Positions 16,793 through 25,086 of a stretch of 64,000 nucleotides of DNA are shown in pieces; the stretch's first letter is position 1; each line of letters opens with the position of its first letter. Origin of the DNA: Sphingomonas taxi (GTDB lineage Bacteria > Pseudomonadota > Alphaproteobacteria > Sphingomonadales > Sphingomonadaceae); NCBI GenBank assembly GCA_003240625.1, contig QFMX01000003.1, positions 124,001-188,000 on the forward strand. Direction: 5' to 3'. The notes beneath the pieces were generated by a model. The model searched no databases. It saw only the letters and a program-made list of their open reading frames with translations, and was not told the origin of the DNA. Both the position numbers and the translations under genes were made by a program.

Positions 16793-18334
16793 ATGCACGA
16801 AATTCAGAACATCGTTATCGTCGGCGGCGGCACAGCAGGGTGGCTGACCGCGGGCGTCATCGCGGCCAAGCATCAGGCCCGTCGCCAGCACGGCTTCACC
16901 GTGACGCTTGTCGAATCGCCCAACGTGCCGACCATCGGCGTGGGCGAAGGGACGTGGCCGACCCTGCGTTCGACGCTCAAGAAAATGGGCGTGTCGGAGA
17001 CCGAACTGTTCCGGCAATGCGATGCGTCATTCAAGCAGGGCGCACGGTTCAATCGCTGGACCACGGGCGCGCCGGACGACGGCTATTACCATCCGCTGAT
17101 GCTTCCGCAGCATTTCGGCCAGGTAAATCTCGCGCCGCACTGGTTGGCGGATGAGGGCGGCACGACGTTCTGCGACACGGTCACGCCGCAGGGCCGGATC
17201 TGCGACGAAGGGCTTGGTCCCAAGACGATCGCGACGCCCGAATATGACGGCCATGCGAACTACGCCTATCACCTCGACGCGGGCAAATTCTCGCACTTCC
17301 TCCAGCGGCATTGCTGCGACACGCTGGGCGTCCGCCATGTGAAGGCCGACGTCACCGAGGTCCGGCTCGACGAGAGCGGCGACATCGCCAGCCTCGACAC
17401 CGAACAGGGCATATCGATCGCGGGCGACCTGTTCGTCGACTGCACCGGCTTTGCCGCGCGGCTGATCGGCGGCCCAATGAAGGTGCCGTTCCGCAGTTGC
17501 ACCGACGTCCTGTTCTGCGACACGGCGCTGGCGATGCAGGTGCCCTACGACTTGCCCGACGATCCGATCGCGAGCCATACGATCTCGACCGCGCAATCGG
17601 CCGGCTGGATCTGGGACATCGGCCTGCCGACACGGCGCGGGGTCGGCCATGTCTTCTCCAGCAGCCACATCAGCGTGGATGCCGCCGAGCAGGAACTGCG
17701 CGACTATATCGGCCCTGCCGCGCGCGACCTGACCGCGCGGCGGCTGGCGATCCGTGCCGGCCACCGCGAGCAGTTCTGGGCGCGCAACTGCGTTGCGGTC
17801 GGGCTGGCCGCAGGGTTCCTCGAACCGCTCGAAGCCTCCGCGATCGTGCTGATCGAACTGTCGGCCAAGATGATCGCGGAACAGATGCCGGCCTGCCGCG
17901 AGGTGATGGACGTCGTCGCGCGCCGCTTCAACGACACGACCAGCTATCGCTGGGGCCGCATCATCGACTTTCTCAAGCTGCATTATGCGCTGACCAAGCG
18001 TACCGACACCGCGTTCTGGCGCGACAATGTTCGGCCGGAAACGATCCCCGACCGCCTGATGGGACTGATGGAGCTGTGGCGCTTCCAGTCACCCTGGGTG
18101 CATGACGAGTTCGACCGCGCCGAGGAGGTCTTTCCGTCCGCCAGCTATCAATATGTACTGTACGGCATGGGTGCGCGAACTGCGGTCATGCCGGGCACGA
18201 TCGACGACGACCTCGCGCTGGCGCGGCGTGCGCGACACGACAACCAGATGCAGACGCAGCGACTGGTCAGCAGCCTGCCGGGCCACCGCGATCTCATCGA
18301 CAAGATCAAGCGGCACGGCCTTCAGTCGATCTAG
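16793..18334 (+). CDS. Tryptophan 7-halogenase family flavoprotein
   Basis: A 513-residue member of the FADH2-dependent halogenase family. FAD motif GGGTAGW (11-17); GVGEGTWPTLRSTL after it; Lys81 in ASFKQGARF aligns with the catalytic lysine of PrnA; Glu347 in FLEPLEASAI aligns with the catalytic glutamate; and the WxWxI signature appears as GWIWDIGL (272-276), with Gly replacing the usual Pro. Key residues are thus kept, so oxygen/halide chemistry is possible. The context (TonB receptor, SapC, cupin, glycosidases) is not that of halogenated natural products, and the real substrate is unknown. A small flavin reductase partner was not seen. Confidence 0.88.
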   Translation: MHEIQNIVIVGGGTAGWLTAGVIAAKHQARRQHGFTVTLVESPNVPTIGVGEGTWPTLRSTLKKMGVSETELFRQCDASFKQGARFNRWTTGAPDDGYYHPLMLPQHFGQVNLAPHWLADEGGTTFCDTVTPQGRICDEGLGPKTIATPEYDGHANYAYHLDAGKFSHFLQRHCCDTLGVRHVKADVTEVRLDESGDIASLDTEQGISIAGDLFVDCTGFAARLIGGPMKVPFRSCTDVLFCDTALAMQVPYDLPDDPIASHTISTAQSAGWIWDIGLPTRRGVGHVFSSSHISVDAAEQELRDYIGPAARDLTARRLAIRAGHREQFWARNCVAVGLAAGFLEPLEASAIVLIELSAKMIAEQMPACREVMDVVARRFNDTTSYRWGRIIDFLKLHYALTKRTDTAFWRDNVRPETIPDRLMGLMELWRFQSPWVHDEFDRAEEVFPSASYQYVLYGMGARTAVMPGTIDDDLALARRARHDNQMQTQRLVSSLPGHRDLIDKIKRHGLQSI

Positions 18335-18350
18335 CCGTCAGGGGAACATT

Positions 18351-20303
18351 ATGCGGACCGTCACAGCGTGCCTGGCCATCGGCGCGATCCTAACTATCGG
18401 CGCGTCCGCCGCGTCGGCGGCCCCGCGCCTCGACGGTATCCTGAGCGATCACGCGGTGATTCAGCGCGGCCAGCCCGTGGTCCTGACCGGACAGGCGGCG
18501 GCTGGCGAAACCGTGATGATCACGCTCGCCGGCCGCAGCGTCACGGCCAAGGCAGGACGCGACGGCAAGTTTTCGGCGAGCCTGCCCGCGCTTCCCGCCG
18601 GTGGACCCTACGACCTGACGATCGCCGCGCCGAGCGGTGCGGCCGTCCTCCGCGACATCCTGGTCGGCGACGTGTTCCTGTGTTCGGGGCAGAGCAACAT
18701 GGAGTTGCGCGTCGACCAGGGACAAGACCTGTTTCCCGATGCGCACCCGGAGGTCGACGACAAGCTCCGCCTGTTGACCGTCGAGAAGGTCTCCGCCGCC
18801 GCACCCGTCGCGCGATTTGCCCAACAGCCGGCATGGACGGTGTCCGGCCCGACCACGGCGCCAAGCTTCTCGGCCGCGTGCTTCTACATGGTCCAGGCGC
18901 TGCGCCGCACGTCGGGCGTGCCGATCGGCGCAGTGCATTCGAGCTGGGGCGGATCACGGATCAGCGCGTGGATGAGCGATACTGCGCTGCGTCAGGCGGG
19001 ACTAGGCGACCCCGCCGACCTGCTCGCGCTCTATGCCCGAGATCCCGCCGCGGCCAACCGGCAGGCATCGACGATCTGGGAAAGCTGGTGGCGCGCGGGC
19101 TCGGGTGATGCCGCCGGCCGCGAACCGTGGCAGCCCGATGCCGCACTCGACTGGCAGCCGGTGCCGGCGATGACCAATTTCGAGACCTGGGGCATCCCCG
19201 CACTTGCCGATTACAACGGCATGATCTGGTACCAGCACGAGGTCCGACTGACCGCCGCGCAGGCACGCGGCCCTGCGACATTGGTGCTGGGCATGGTCGA
19301 CGACGCGGACCGCACCTGGGTCAACGGTGTGGGCGTCGGCGGCAGCAGCCTCGCCTCGCAATCGCGCGTCTACGCGCTGCCCGCCGGCAGTTTGAAGGCC
19401 GGGCGCAACGTCATCACCGTCAACGACGACGACGTCTACGCCTATGGCGGCATGACCGGCCCCGCGGATGCGATGCGGCTGTCGTTCGCCGACGGAACGA
19501 GCGTACCGCTCGGTACCGGCTGGCGTTATGCGATCGCCAAGCGGCTGGCGGGCGCCGCGCCGCGCGTGCCGTGGGACGACATCAATGGCGCGGGCACGCT
19601 CTACAACGCGATGATCGCGCCGCTCGGCAGCACGAAGTTCGCTGGGATGGCCTGGTATCAGGGCGAGTCCGACACCGGCATCCCCGGTTACGATCGCCGC
19701 ATGACGGCATTGATCGCCGACTGGCGGCGCCGTTTCGGCACGCCCGAGACCGGCTTCGCGATCGTCCAGCTCGCCAATTATGGCAGCCCGGCGATCGCGC
19801 CGAGCGAAAGCGGCTGGGGCGACGTCCGCGATGCGCAGCGACGCGTGGCGGCGGCGGACCCACATGCCGGCATCGCCGTCGCGCTCGATCTCGGCGATGC
19901 GCTCGACATCCATCCCGGCGAGAAACACGAGGTCGGGCAAAGGCTCGCCCGGGTGATGCGCGCGGCTGTGTACGGCGAGAAGATCGCGCCCTCCGGCCCG
20001 GCGGTCGCCGATGCACGGCGTGAGCCGGATGGCAGCGTTACGGTCCGGTTCAGCGGCGTCACGGGCGCGTTGCACGCTCGCAGCTCCGCGCAGGCGATCG
20101 GCTTCGAGCTTTGCGGTCCCGCGGTCGGCACCTGCCGCTACGCCACCGGGCGGGTTGCGGGTTCGACCGTGACCCTGCCGAGCGACGGTCAGCCGGTAAC
20201 GCGCGTCCGCTACGCCTGGGCCGATGCGCCTGCGACCAACCTCGCGGACGACGCACCGCTACCGGTCGGCACGTTCGAAGTGCCGGTCTCGCCGGGTCGC
20301 TAG
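18351..20303 (+). CDS. SGNH acetylesterase, sialate O-acetylesterase/CE20-like, secreted
   Basis: A 650-residue enzyme with a signal peptide ending near ASAAPRL. ATG 18351 follows AGGGGAAC; the open frame upstream of it is the shadow of the halogenase gene. The SASA-type SGNH catalytic parts are CSGQSNMEL (Ser115), WYQGESD and, near the C-terminus, DIHPGEKHEVGQRLA with the catalytic Asp/His. Between them, about residues 265-390, lies an inserted beta-sandwich (TLVLGMVDDADRTWVNG, NVITVNDDDVYAYGG), the layout described for CE20 xyloglucan acetylesterases. The likely role is removing O-acetyl groups from hemicellulose before the downstream GH3 and GH27 enzymes act; real sialate as substrate is unlikely in this context. 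Confidence 0.85.
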   Translation: MRTVTACLAIGAILTIGASAASAAPRLDGILSDHAVIQRGQPVVLTGQAAAGETVMITLAGRSVTAKAGRDGKFSASLPALPAGGPYDLTIAAPSGAAVLRDILVGDVFLCSGQSNMELRVDQGQDLFPDAHPEVDDKLRLLTVEKVSAAAPVARFAQQPAWTVSGPTTAPSFSAACFYMVQALRRTSGVPIGAVHSSWGGSRISAWMSDTALRQAGLGDPADLLALYARDPAAANRQASTIWESWWRAGSGDAAGREPWQPDAALDWQPVPAMTNFETWGIPALADYNGMIWYQHEVRLTAAQARGPATLVLGMVDDADRTWVNGVGVGGSSLASQSRVYALPAGSLKAGRNVITVNDDDVYAYGGMTGPADAMRLSFADGTSVPLGTGWRYAIAKRLAGAAPRVPWDDINGAGTLYNAMIAPLGSTKFAGMAWYQGESDTGIPGYDRRMTALIADWRRRFGTPETGFAIVQLANYGSPAIAPSESGWGDVRDAQRRVAAADPHAGIAVALDLGDALDIHPGEKHEVGQRLARVMRAAVYGEKIAPSGPAVADARREPDGSVTVRFSGVTGALHARSSAQAIGFELCGPAVGTCRYATGRVAGSTVTLPSDGQPVTRVRYAWADAPATNLADDAPLPVGTFEVPVSPGR

Positions 20304-20361
20304 GCCCCGAACGGGTGCAAAAATTGGCCGCTCTCGCGTGCCGCAATGGGGGATAGTGACG

Positions 20362-23034
20362 ATGCGCAGGACCATGACGGCGAGAGCGCTCGCGACGGCC
20401 GGGCTCGCGCTAGCATTATCGCCGGCGCTCGCCCGCGAGCCAGCGGCCGGGCCGAGCCAGCAGACCGCCAGCGACCCCGCCGAGCAGATGGCCCGCACCA
20501 TCGTCGCGCGGATGACGCTCGACGAGAAACTGCCGCAATTGCTCAACGTCGCGCCCGCCATCCCGCGGCTCGGCGTGCCCGCGTATAACTGGTGGACCGA
20601 GTCGCTGCACGGCGCGCTCGGCCCGCTCGCGACCACCAACTTCCCCGAGCCGATCGGCCTCGCCGCGACCTTCGACGGACCGATCGTCCACGACGTTGCG
20701 GGCGCGATCAGCGAGGAGGTGCGCGGGCTGCATACGCTTGGCCGCGAGACCGGCAGGAACGGGCATATCGGCACCGGGCTCGACACCTGGTCGCCTAATA
20801 TCAACATCTTCCGCGATCCGCGCTGGGGTCGCGGGCAGGAGACCTATGGTGAGGATCCGTTCCTGACCGCGGCGATGGGCGTCGCCTTCGTCCGCGGGAT
20901 GCAGGGTCCCAACCCCGATCGCCCGCAGGTGATCGCCACGCCGAAGCATTTCGCGGTGCACAGTGGCCCCGAGGGCACACGGCATTCGGCCAACGTCTTC
21001 GTGTCCGCGCACGACCTGGAGGACACCTACCTCCCCGCCTTCCGCGCCGCCTTGGTCGACGGACGCGCGGCGTCGGTGATGTGCGCCTACAACCGCATCG
21101 ACGGCCAGCCTGCCTGCGCCAGCGACCTGTTGTTGAAGGAGCATCTGCGCGAGGCGTGGGGCTTCAAGGGCTATGTTGTGTCCGACTGCGATGCGGTGAA
21201 GGACATCGCCGACAATCACAAATACGCTCCCGACAGCGCCGCCGCGGTCGCCGCTGCGATGCGCGCGGGCGTCGACAACGAGTGCAACGGCGAGACGCTG
21301 GGCGATACTGCGGGCCTGGAAACCCGGTACCGCGAGGCGCTCAGCCGCGACCTGATCACCGAGGCGGACGTCGACCGGAGCCTCGTCCGCCTGTTCGCCG
21401 CACGCTACCGGACCGGCGATCTGCCCGGACTTGCCGGTGCACCCAAGGCGCTACCGACCAGCGTTGTCGGGGCACCGGAACATCGCCGGCTGGCGCTGGC
21501 CGCGGCCGAGCGATCGATGGTGCTGCTCAAGAACGACGGCATCCTGCCGCTCAAGCCCGGCGTGAAGCTCGCCGTGATCGGCCCGCTGGGCGATGCGACG
21601 CGGGTGCTGCGCGGCAATTACTCGTCGCCGCTGTCGGGCCGGCCGGTGTCGGTGCTGGAGGGTCTGAAGACCGCGCTCGGTGCCAGCCAGGTCGCGCTCG
21701 TGCCGTTCGGGGAGTCCGTTACGGACGGCGACCGCGTACCGACCGCCGCTTTGCTCACCCCCGACGGCAAGCCCGGCCTGCTCGCGCGCTACTATAATTC
21801 GACGACGCCAATGCCCGCACAATACGCGCCGGGTACGCGTGAGAAACTGGTCGCCGCGGCCAAGTATCAGAGGCAGCCGGTGGTCACGCGGATCGAGCCC
21901 GACGTCGGCGATCGCAACCTCGATCTCGCGCGCGTCGCCGACGTCCACCGCACCGAATGGACCGGCTTCCTGGTCCCACCGGAAAGCGGCACCTACCGCG
22001 TCGGGCTGTCGGGTTCGGGCGGTACGCTCACCCTCAACGGCAAGATGATCTCCGACCGGCGCAAGGCACGCTGGAACGACCTGCCCGGCATGACGACGTT
22101 GAAGCTCGAAGGCGGGCGGCGCTATGCGATCCGCGCGGAGGGCAGCGGGATAGACCTGGTGTGGAAGCGCGTATCGGATGCGCCATCGGCCGAACTTCGT
22201 CGCGCGGCGGCCGCCGCCGACGTGCTGGTCGCGGTCGTCGGCCTCACCTCGGATCTCGAAGCGGAGGAGACCGGCGTGACGGTGCCGGGCTTCTCGGGCG
22301 GCGACAAGACCACGCTGGACCTGCCCGCAGACCAGATCGCGATGCTCGAACAGGCCAAGGCCAGCGGCAAGCCGATCGTGCTCGTCGCGATGAACGGCAG
22401 CCCGATCAACCTCGCCTGGGCGAAGGACAACGCCGCCGCCGTGCTGGAGGCCTGGTATCCGGGCGAGACCGGCGGCACGGCTGCGGCCAACATTCTCACG
22501 GGACGCACCAACCCGTCGGGACGCCTGCCGCTCACCTTTTATCGCAGCGTCGCAGACCTGCCGCCGTTCGGCGACTACGCGATGAAGGGCCGCACCTATC
22601 GCTACTTCACGGGCACGCCGGTCTATCCGTTCGGCCACGGCCTCAGCTACACGCGGTTCGCCTATACGGCGCCGACCGTGACGCCCGCACGCGGCGGCGC
22701 CGAGGCCGGCATCCGCGTCACCACGCGACTGACCAATCAGGGCGATCGGCCGGGCGAAGAGGTGGCGCAGCTCTACTTGAACTTCCCCGATCGGCCCGGC
22801 ACGCCTCGGATCGCACTGCGCGGCTTCCAGCGTGTCGCGCTGCGTCCCGGCGAGACGCGCACCGTCACCTTCGACCTGTCGCCGCGCGATCTGAGTTCGG
22901 TGGCCGTAGATGGCACGCGCTCGGTCGCGGCGGGCAGCTACCGCGTCACCGTGGGCTCGGGCCAGCCGGGAACCGGCGCGCCGGTCCAATCCGCACGCTT
23001 CACCGCCCGCCAGTCGAAGGAATTGCCGAAGTGA
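20362..23034 (+). CDS. Family GH3 beta-xylosidase/beta-glucosidase with PA14 insert
   Basis: An 890-residue secreted glycosidase; MRRTMTARALATAGLALALSPALA fits a signal peptide, so ATG 20362 is chosen over the longer open frame. The GH3 N-domain has the nucleophile Asp275 in VVSDCDAVKDI, and the SDCDAV form is typical of beta-xylosidases. The GH3 C-domain (HRRLALAAAERSMVLLKND) is interrupted by a PA14 domain at about 467-602 (LLARYYNS ... TEWTGFLVPPESGTYRVGL), and a fibronectin-III-like domain ends the chain. It would release xylose or glucose from oligosaccharide ends. Its stop overlaps the GH27 start (GTGA). Confidence 0.92.
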   Translation: MRRTMTARALATAGLALALSPALAREPAAGPSQQTASDPAEQMARTIVARMTLDEKLPQLLNVAPAIPRLGVPAYNWWTESLHGALGPLATTNFPEPIGLAATFDGPIVHDVAGAISEEVRGLHTLGRETGRNGHIGTGLDTWSPNINIFRDPRWGRGQETYGEDPFLTAAMGVAFVRGMQGPNPDRPQVIATPKHFAVHSGPEGTRHSANVFVSAHDLEDTYLPAFRAALVDGRAASVMCAYNRIDGQPACASDLLLKEHLREAWGFKGYVVSDCDAVKDIADNHKYAPDSAAAVAAAMRAGVDNECNGETLGDTAGLETRYREALSRDLITEADVDRSLVRLFAARYRTGDLPGLAGAPKALPTSVVGAPEHRRLALAAAERSMVLLKNDGILPLKPGVKLAVIGPLGDATRVLRGNYSSPLSGRPVSVLEGLKTALGASQVALVPFGESVTDGDRVPTAALLTPDGKPGLLARYYNSTTPMPAQYAPGTREKLVAAAKYQRQPVVTRIEPDVGDRNLDLARVADVHRTEWTGFLVPPESGTYRVGLSGSGGTLTLNGKMISDRRKARWNDLPGMTTLKLEGGRRYAIRAEGSGIDLVWKRVSDAPSAELRRAAAAADVLVAVVGLTSDLEAEETGVTVPGFSGGDKTTLDLPADQIAMLEQAKASGKPIVLVAMNGSPINLAWAKDNAAAVLEAWYPGETGGTAAANILTGRTNPSGRLPLTFYRSVADLPPFGDYAMKGRTYRYFTGTPVYPFGHGLSYTRFAYTAPTVTPARGGAEAGIRVTTRLTNQGDRPGEEVAQLYLNFPDRPGTPRIALRGFQRVALRPGETRTVTFDLSPRDLSSVAVDGTRSVAAGSYRVTVGSGQPGTGAPVQSARFTARQSKELPK

Positions 23035-24935
23035 CGCGTGTGCCATGGATGATGATCGGGGTGGCGCTTGCCGCCTTGTGCGGTCCGCTTGCAGCCGCCG
23101 CCGACCCCCTGACGCCGACCGGCAAGTGGAGCGCCAACACCGACGGCTCCGCGCCGGTGCCGCCGATGGGCTGGAACTCGTGGAACGCCTTCAACAGCGA
23201 CGTCGACGAGGAGAAGGTGCTCGCCTCCGCACAGGCGCTGGTCGACACCAAGCTCCGTGACATCGGTTATCGCTACGTCAACATCGACGATGGCTGGTGG
23301 CTGAAGCGTCGCCAGCCCGACGGGCGGTTGCTGATCCGCACCAGCCACTTCCCGTCCGCCGCGACCGGCGCGAACACCAGCTTCCGCCCGCTCACCGACC
23401 GGCTGCACACGATGGGACTGAAGGCCGGCATCTATTCCGACATCGGCCGGAACAGCTGCGGCCAGATCTATACCCCCGATTTCAAGAACCAGCCCGAAGG
23501 CACCGTCGCCGAGCGCGAGGTCGGGCTATACGGCCATGTCGACCAGGATATCCGGCTGTTCTTCGCCGAATGGAATTTCGATTTCATCAAGGTCGATGGC
23601 TGCGGCGCGCGCGGCCTTCCTGCGGACGCACCGCGGGTGAAGTCGGGTCTCTATCGCGCGCTGACGCCGCTGGTCGACATGCAGTCACTCGGCGGATCGG
23701 ACGTCGCGGGCATCCGCGGCCTCTACGAACAGGTCCACACTGCGCTGCACACGCACGCCGGAGACCGCCCCTACGTCTATTCGCTGTGCCTGTGGGGTGC
23801 GGGCGACGTACGTGCGTGGGGCAAGGACGTCGGCAATACCTCGCGCACCAGCGACGATATCCAGCCGGTCTGGCCGCGGATGCTCACCAACCTCGACACC
23901 GTCACGCACCGCGCGCTCTATGCGCATCCCGGATCGTGGAACGACCCCGACATGCTGTTCGTCGGCACCGGCGATTTCGACGCGGCGCATCTGACCGAGG
24001 CGCGGTCGCACTTCTCGCTATGGGCGATGGTCAATTCGCCGCTGATCATCGGCTACGACCTGCGCAAGCTTACGCCGGAACTGCTCGCGATCTTCGGCAA
24101 CGCCGACATCGTCGCGCTGAACCAGGATCCGGCCGGCAACCAGGCGGTGCTCGCCTATGATTCCGGCGAGGTGCAGACCTTCGTCAAGACACTCGCCGAC
24201 GGCAGCAAGGGCGTCGCGCTGTTCAACCGTACGGCGTCGCCCACAAAGGCCGTACTGACCGCCGAGCAACTCAAGATGCTGCCGACCGCCGACGTGCGGT
24301 TGAAGGACCTCTGGACCAAGAAGGACCAGAGCTTTCGGAAGGAGGTAGCGGTGACGCTAGCGCCGCACGAAACGCTGATCTTCCGCGCGACCGGCACGCG
24401 GCGCCTGCCGGGCGGGCTGTACCTTTCGGAACAGACGGGCCGCGTCAATCCGGCGGCCGACGGCGTGGTGGTGCCGCAGCCCGATCCGACGATCTACCAG
24501 TCGATCACGCCGTGGACGGGCACGCGAGGCGGCGGCGAACACCCGCAATATGGCGGCTGGGGCGGCGCCGAAGCCGACCGCGCGCCGTATGGCAAACTGA
24601 TGCGGGTCGCCGGCACCGACTTCGACACGGGGATCGGCGTGCTCGCGAACTCACGCCTCGAAGTCCGCAACCAGGGGTATGCGCGGTTCGCCGCCAAGGT
24701 CGGCATCAACGATTCTGGCCAGCCGCGCTCGGGCACGACCGTGTTCGAGGTCTGGGGCGACGGTCGCCTGCTCGCAAAATCGCGGCCGATGGAGTTCGGC
24801 GAGGCCGCTGCGCCGCTGGAGGCCAAGGTCGCGGGGGTGAGGATCGTGGAACTGGTGGCGCGGGCGAGTGGTGCAGCGGCAAATGCGGGGACGCCGCAAC
24901 CTGCGATCTGGGCAGACGCTGCGCTGCTCAACTAG
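23031..24935 (+). CDS. Family GH27 alpha-galactosidase (or beta-L-arabinopyranosidase) with NPCBM domain
   Basis: A 634-residue secreted enzyme. The GTG at 23031 overlaps the GH3 stop; an in-frame ATG at 23049 is an alternative, and both keep the signal peptide (MMIGVALAALCGPLAAAA). GH27 marks are PPMGWNSWNAF (44-54), FIKVDGCG with the nucleophile Asp189, and GSWNDPDML (301-309) holding the acid/base. Residues from about 490 to the end form an NPCBM carbohydrate-binding module (GIGVLANSRLEVRNQG, FEVWGDGRLL). It should cut terminal alpha-galactose from side chains; some GH27 members act on L-arabinopyranose instead. Last gene of the plus-strand operon. Confidence 0.93.
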   Translation: MTRVPWMMIGVALAALCGPLAAAADPLTPTGKWSANTDGSAPVPPMGWNSWNAFNSDVDEEKVLASAQALVDTKLRDIGYRYVNIDDGWWLKRRQPDGRLLIRTSHFPSAATGANTSFRPLTDRLHTMGLKAGIYSDIGRNSCGQIYTPDFKNQPEGTVAEREVGLYGHVDQDIRLFFAEWNFDFIKVDGCGARGLPADAPRVKSGLYRALTPLVDMQSLGGSDVAGIRGLYEQVHTALHTHAGDRPYVYSLCLWGAGDVRAWGKDVGNTSRTSDDIQPVWPRMLTNLDTVTHRALYAHPGSWNDPDMLFVGTGDFDAAHLTEARSHFSLWAMVNSPLIIGYDLRKLTPELLAIFGNADIVALNQDPAGNQAVLAYDSGEVQTFVKTLADGSKGVALFNRTASPTKAVLTAEQLKMLPTADVRLKDLWTKKDQSFRKEVAVTLAPHETLIFRATGTRRLPGGLYLSEQTGRVNPAADGVVVPQPDPTIYQSITPWTGTRGGGEHPQYGGWGGAEADRAPYGKLMRVAGTDFDTGIGVLANSRLEVRNQGYARFAAKVGINDSGQPRSGTTVFEVWGDGRLLAKSRPMEFGEAAAPLEAKVAGVRIVELVARASGAAANAGTPQPAIWADAALLN

Positions 24936-24970
24936 GCGCGGTTGGAGCCACGACGTTGATCCGCGCTCGT

Positions 24971-25053
24971 CGTCATCCTGACGAAAGTCAGGACCCAGGG
25001 TAACGGAAGGTACCCCTCGTGGCTCTGGGTCCTGACTTTTCGTCAGGATGACG
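24971..25053. repeat. Nested inverted repeat (REP-like element or bidirectional terminator)
   Basis: A 28-base left arm (24971-24998) and a 29-base right arm (25025-25053) are complementary except for one extra A in the right arm, with a 26-base loop. Each arm is itself a hairpin: CCTGAC-GAAA-GTCAGG on the left and CCTGAC-TTTTC-GTCAGG on the right. It sits between two convergent genes, where it may end transcription from both sides. The CGTCATCCTGAC outer sequence looks like a dispersed palindromic repeat of sphingomonad genomes (recalled, not checked). Confidence 0.85.
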
Positions 25054-25086
25054 AGGCGCGAGGGATCGCCGCTACGCTGATATCAC

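Noticed and set aside
16793..18334. The halogenase-family gene as part of a halogenated antibiotic cluster
   Set aside because: No NRPS, PKS, flavin reductase or resistance gene is nearby; the neighbours are receptor and glycosidase genes.
21957..23030. Extension of the GH27 frame into the GH3 gene
   Set aside because: The extension is a shadow of GH3. GTG 23031 with a following signal peptide is the consistent start.
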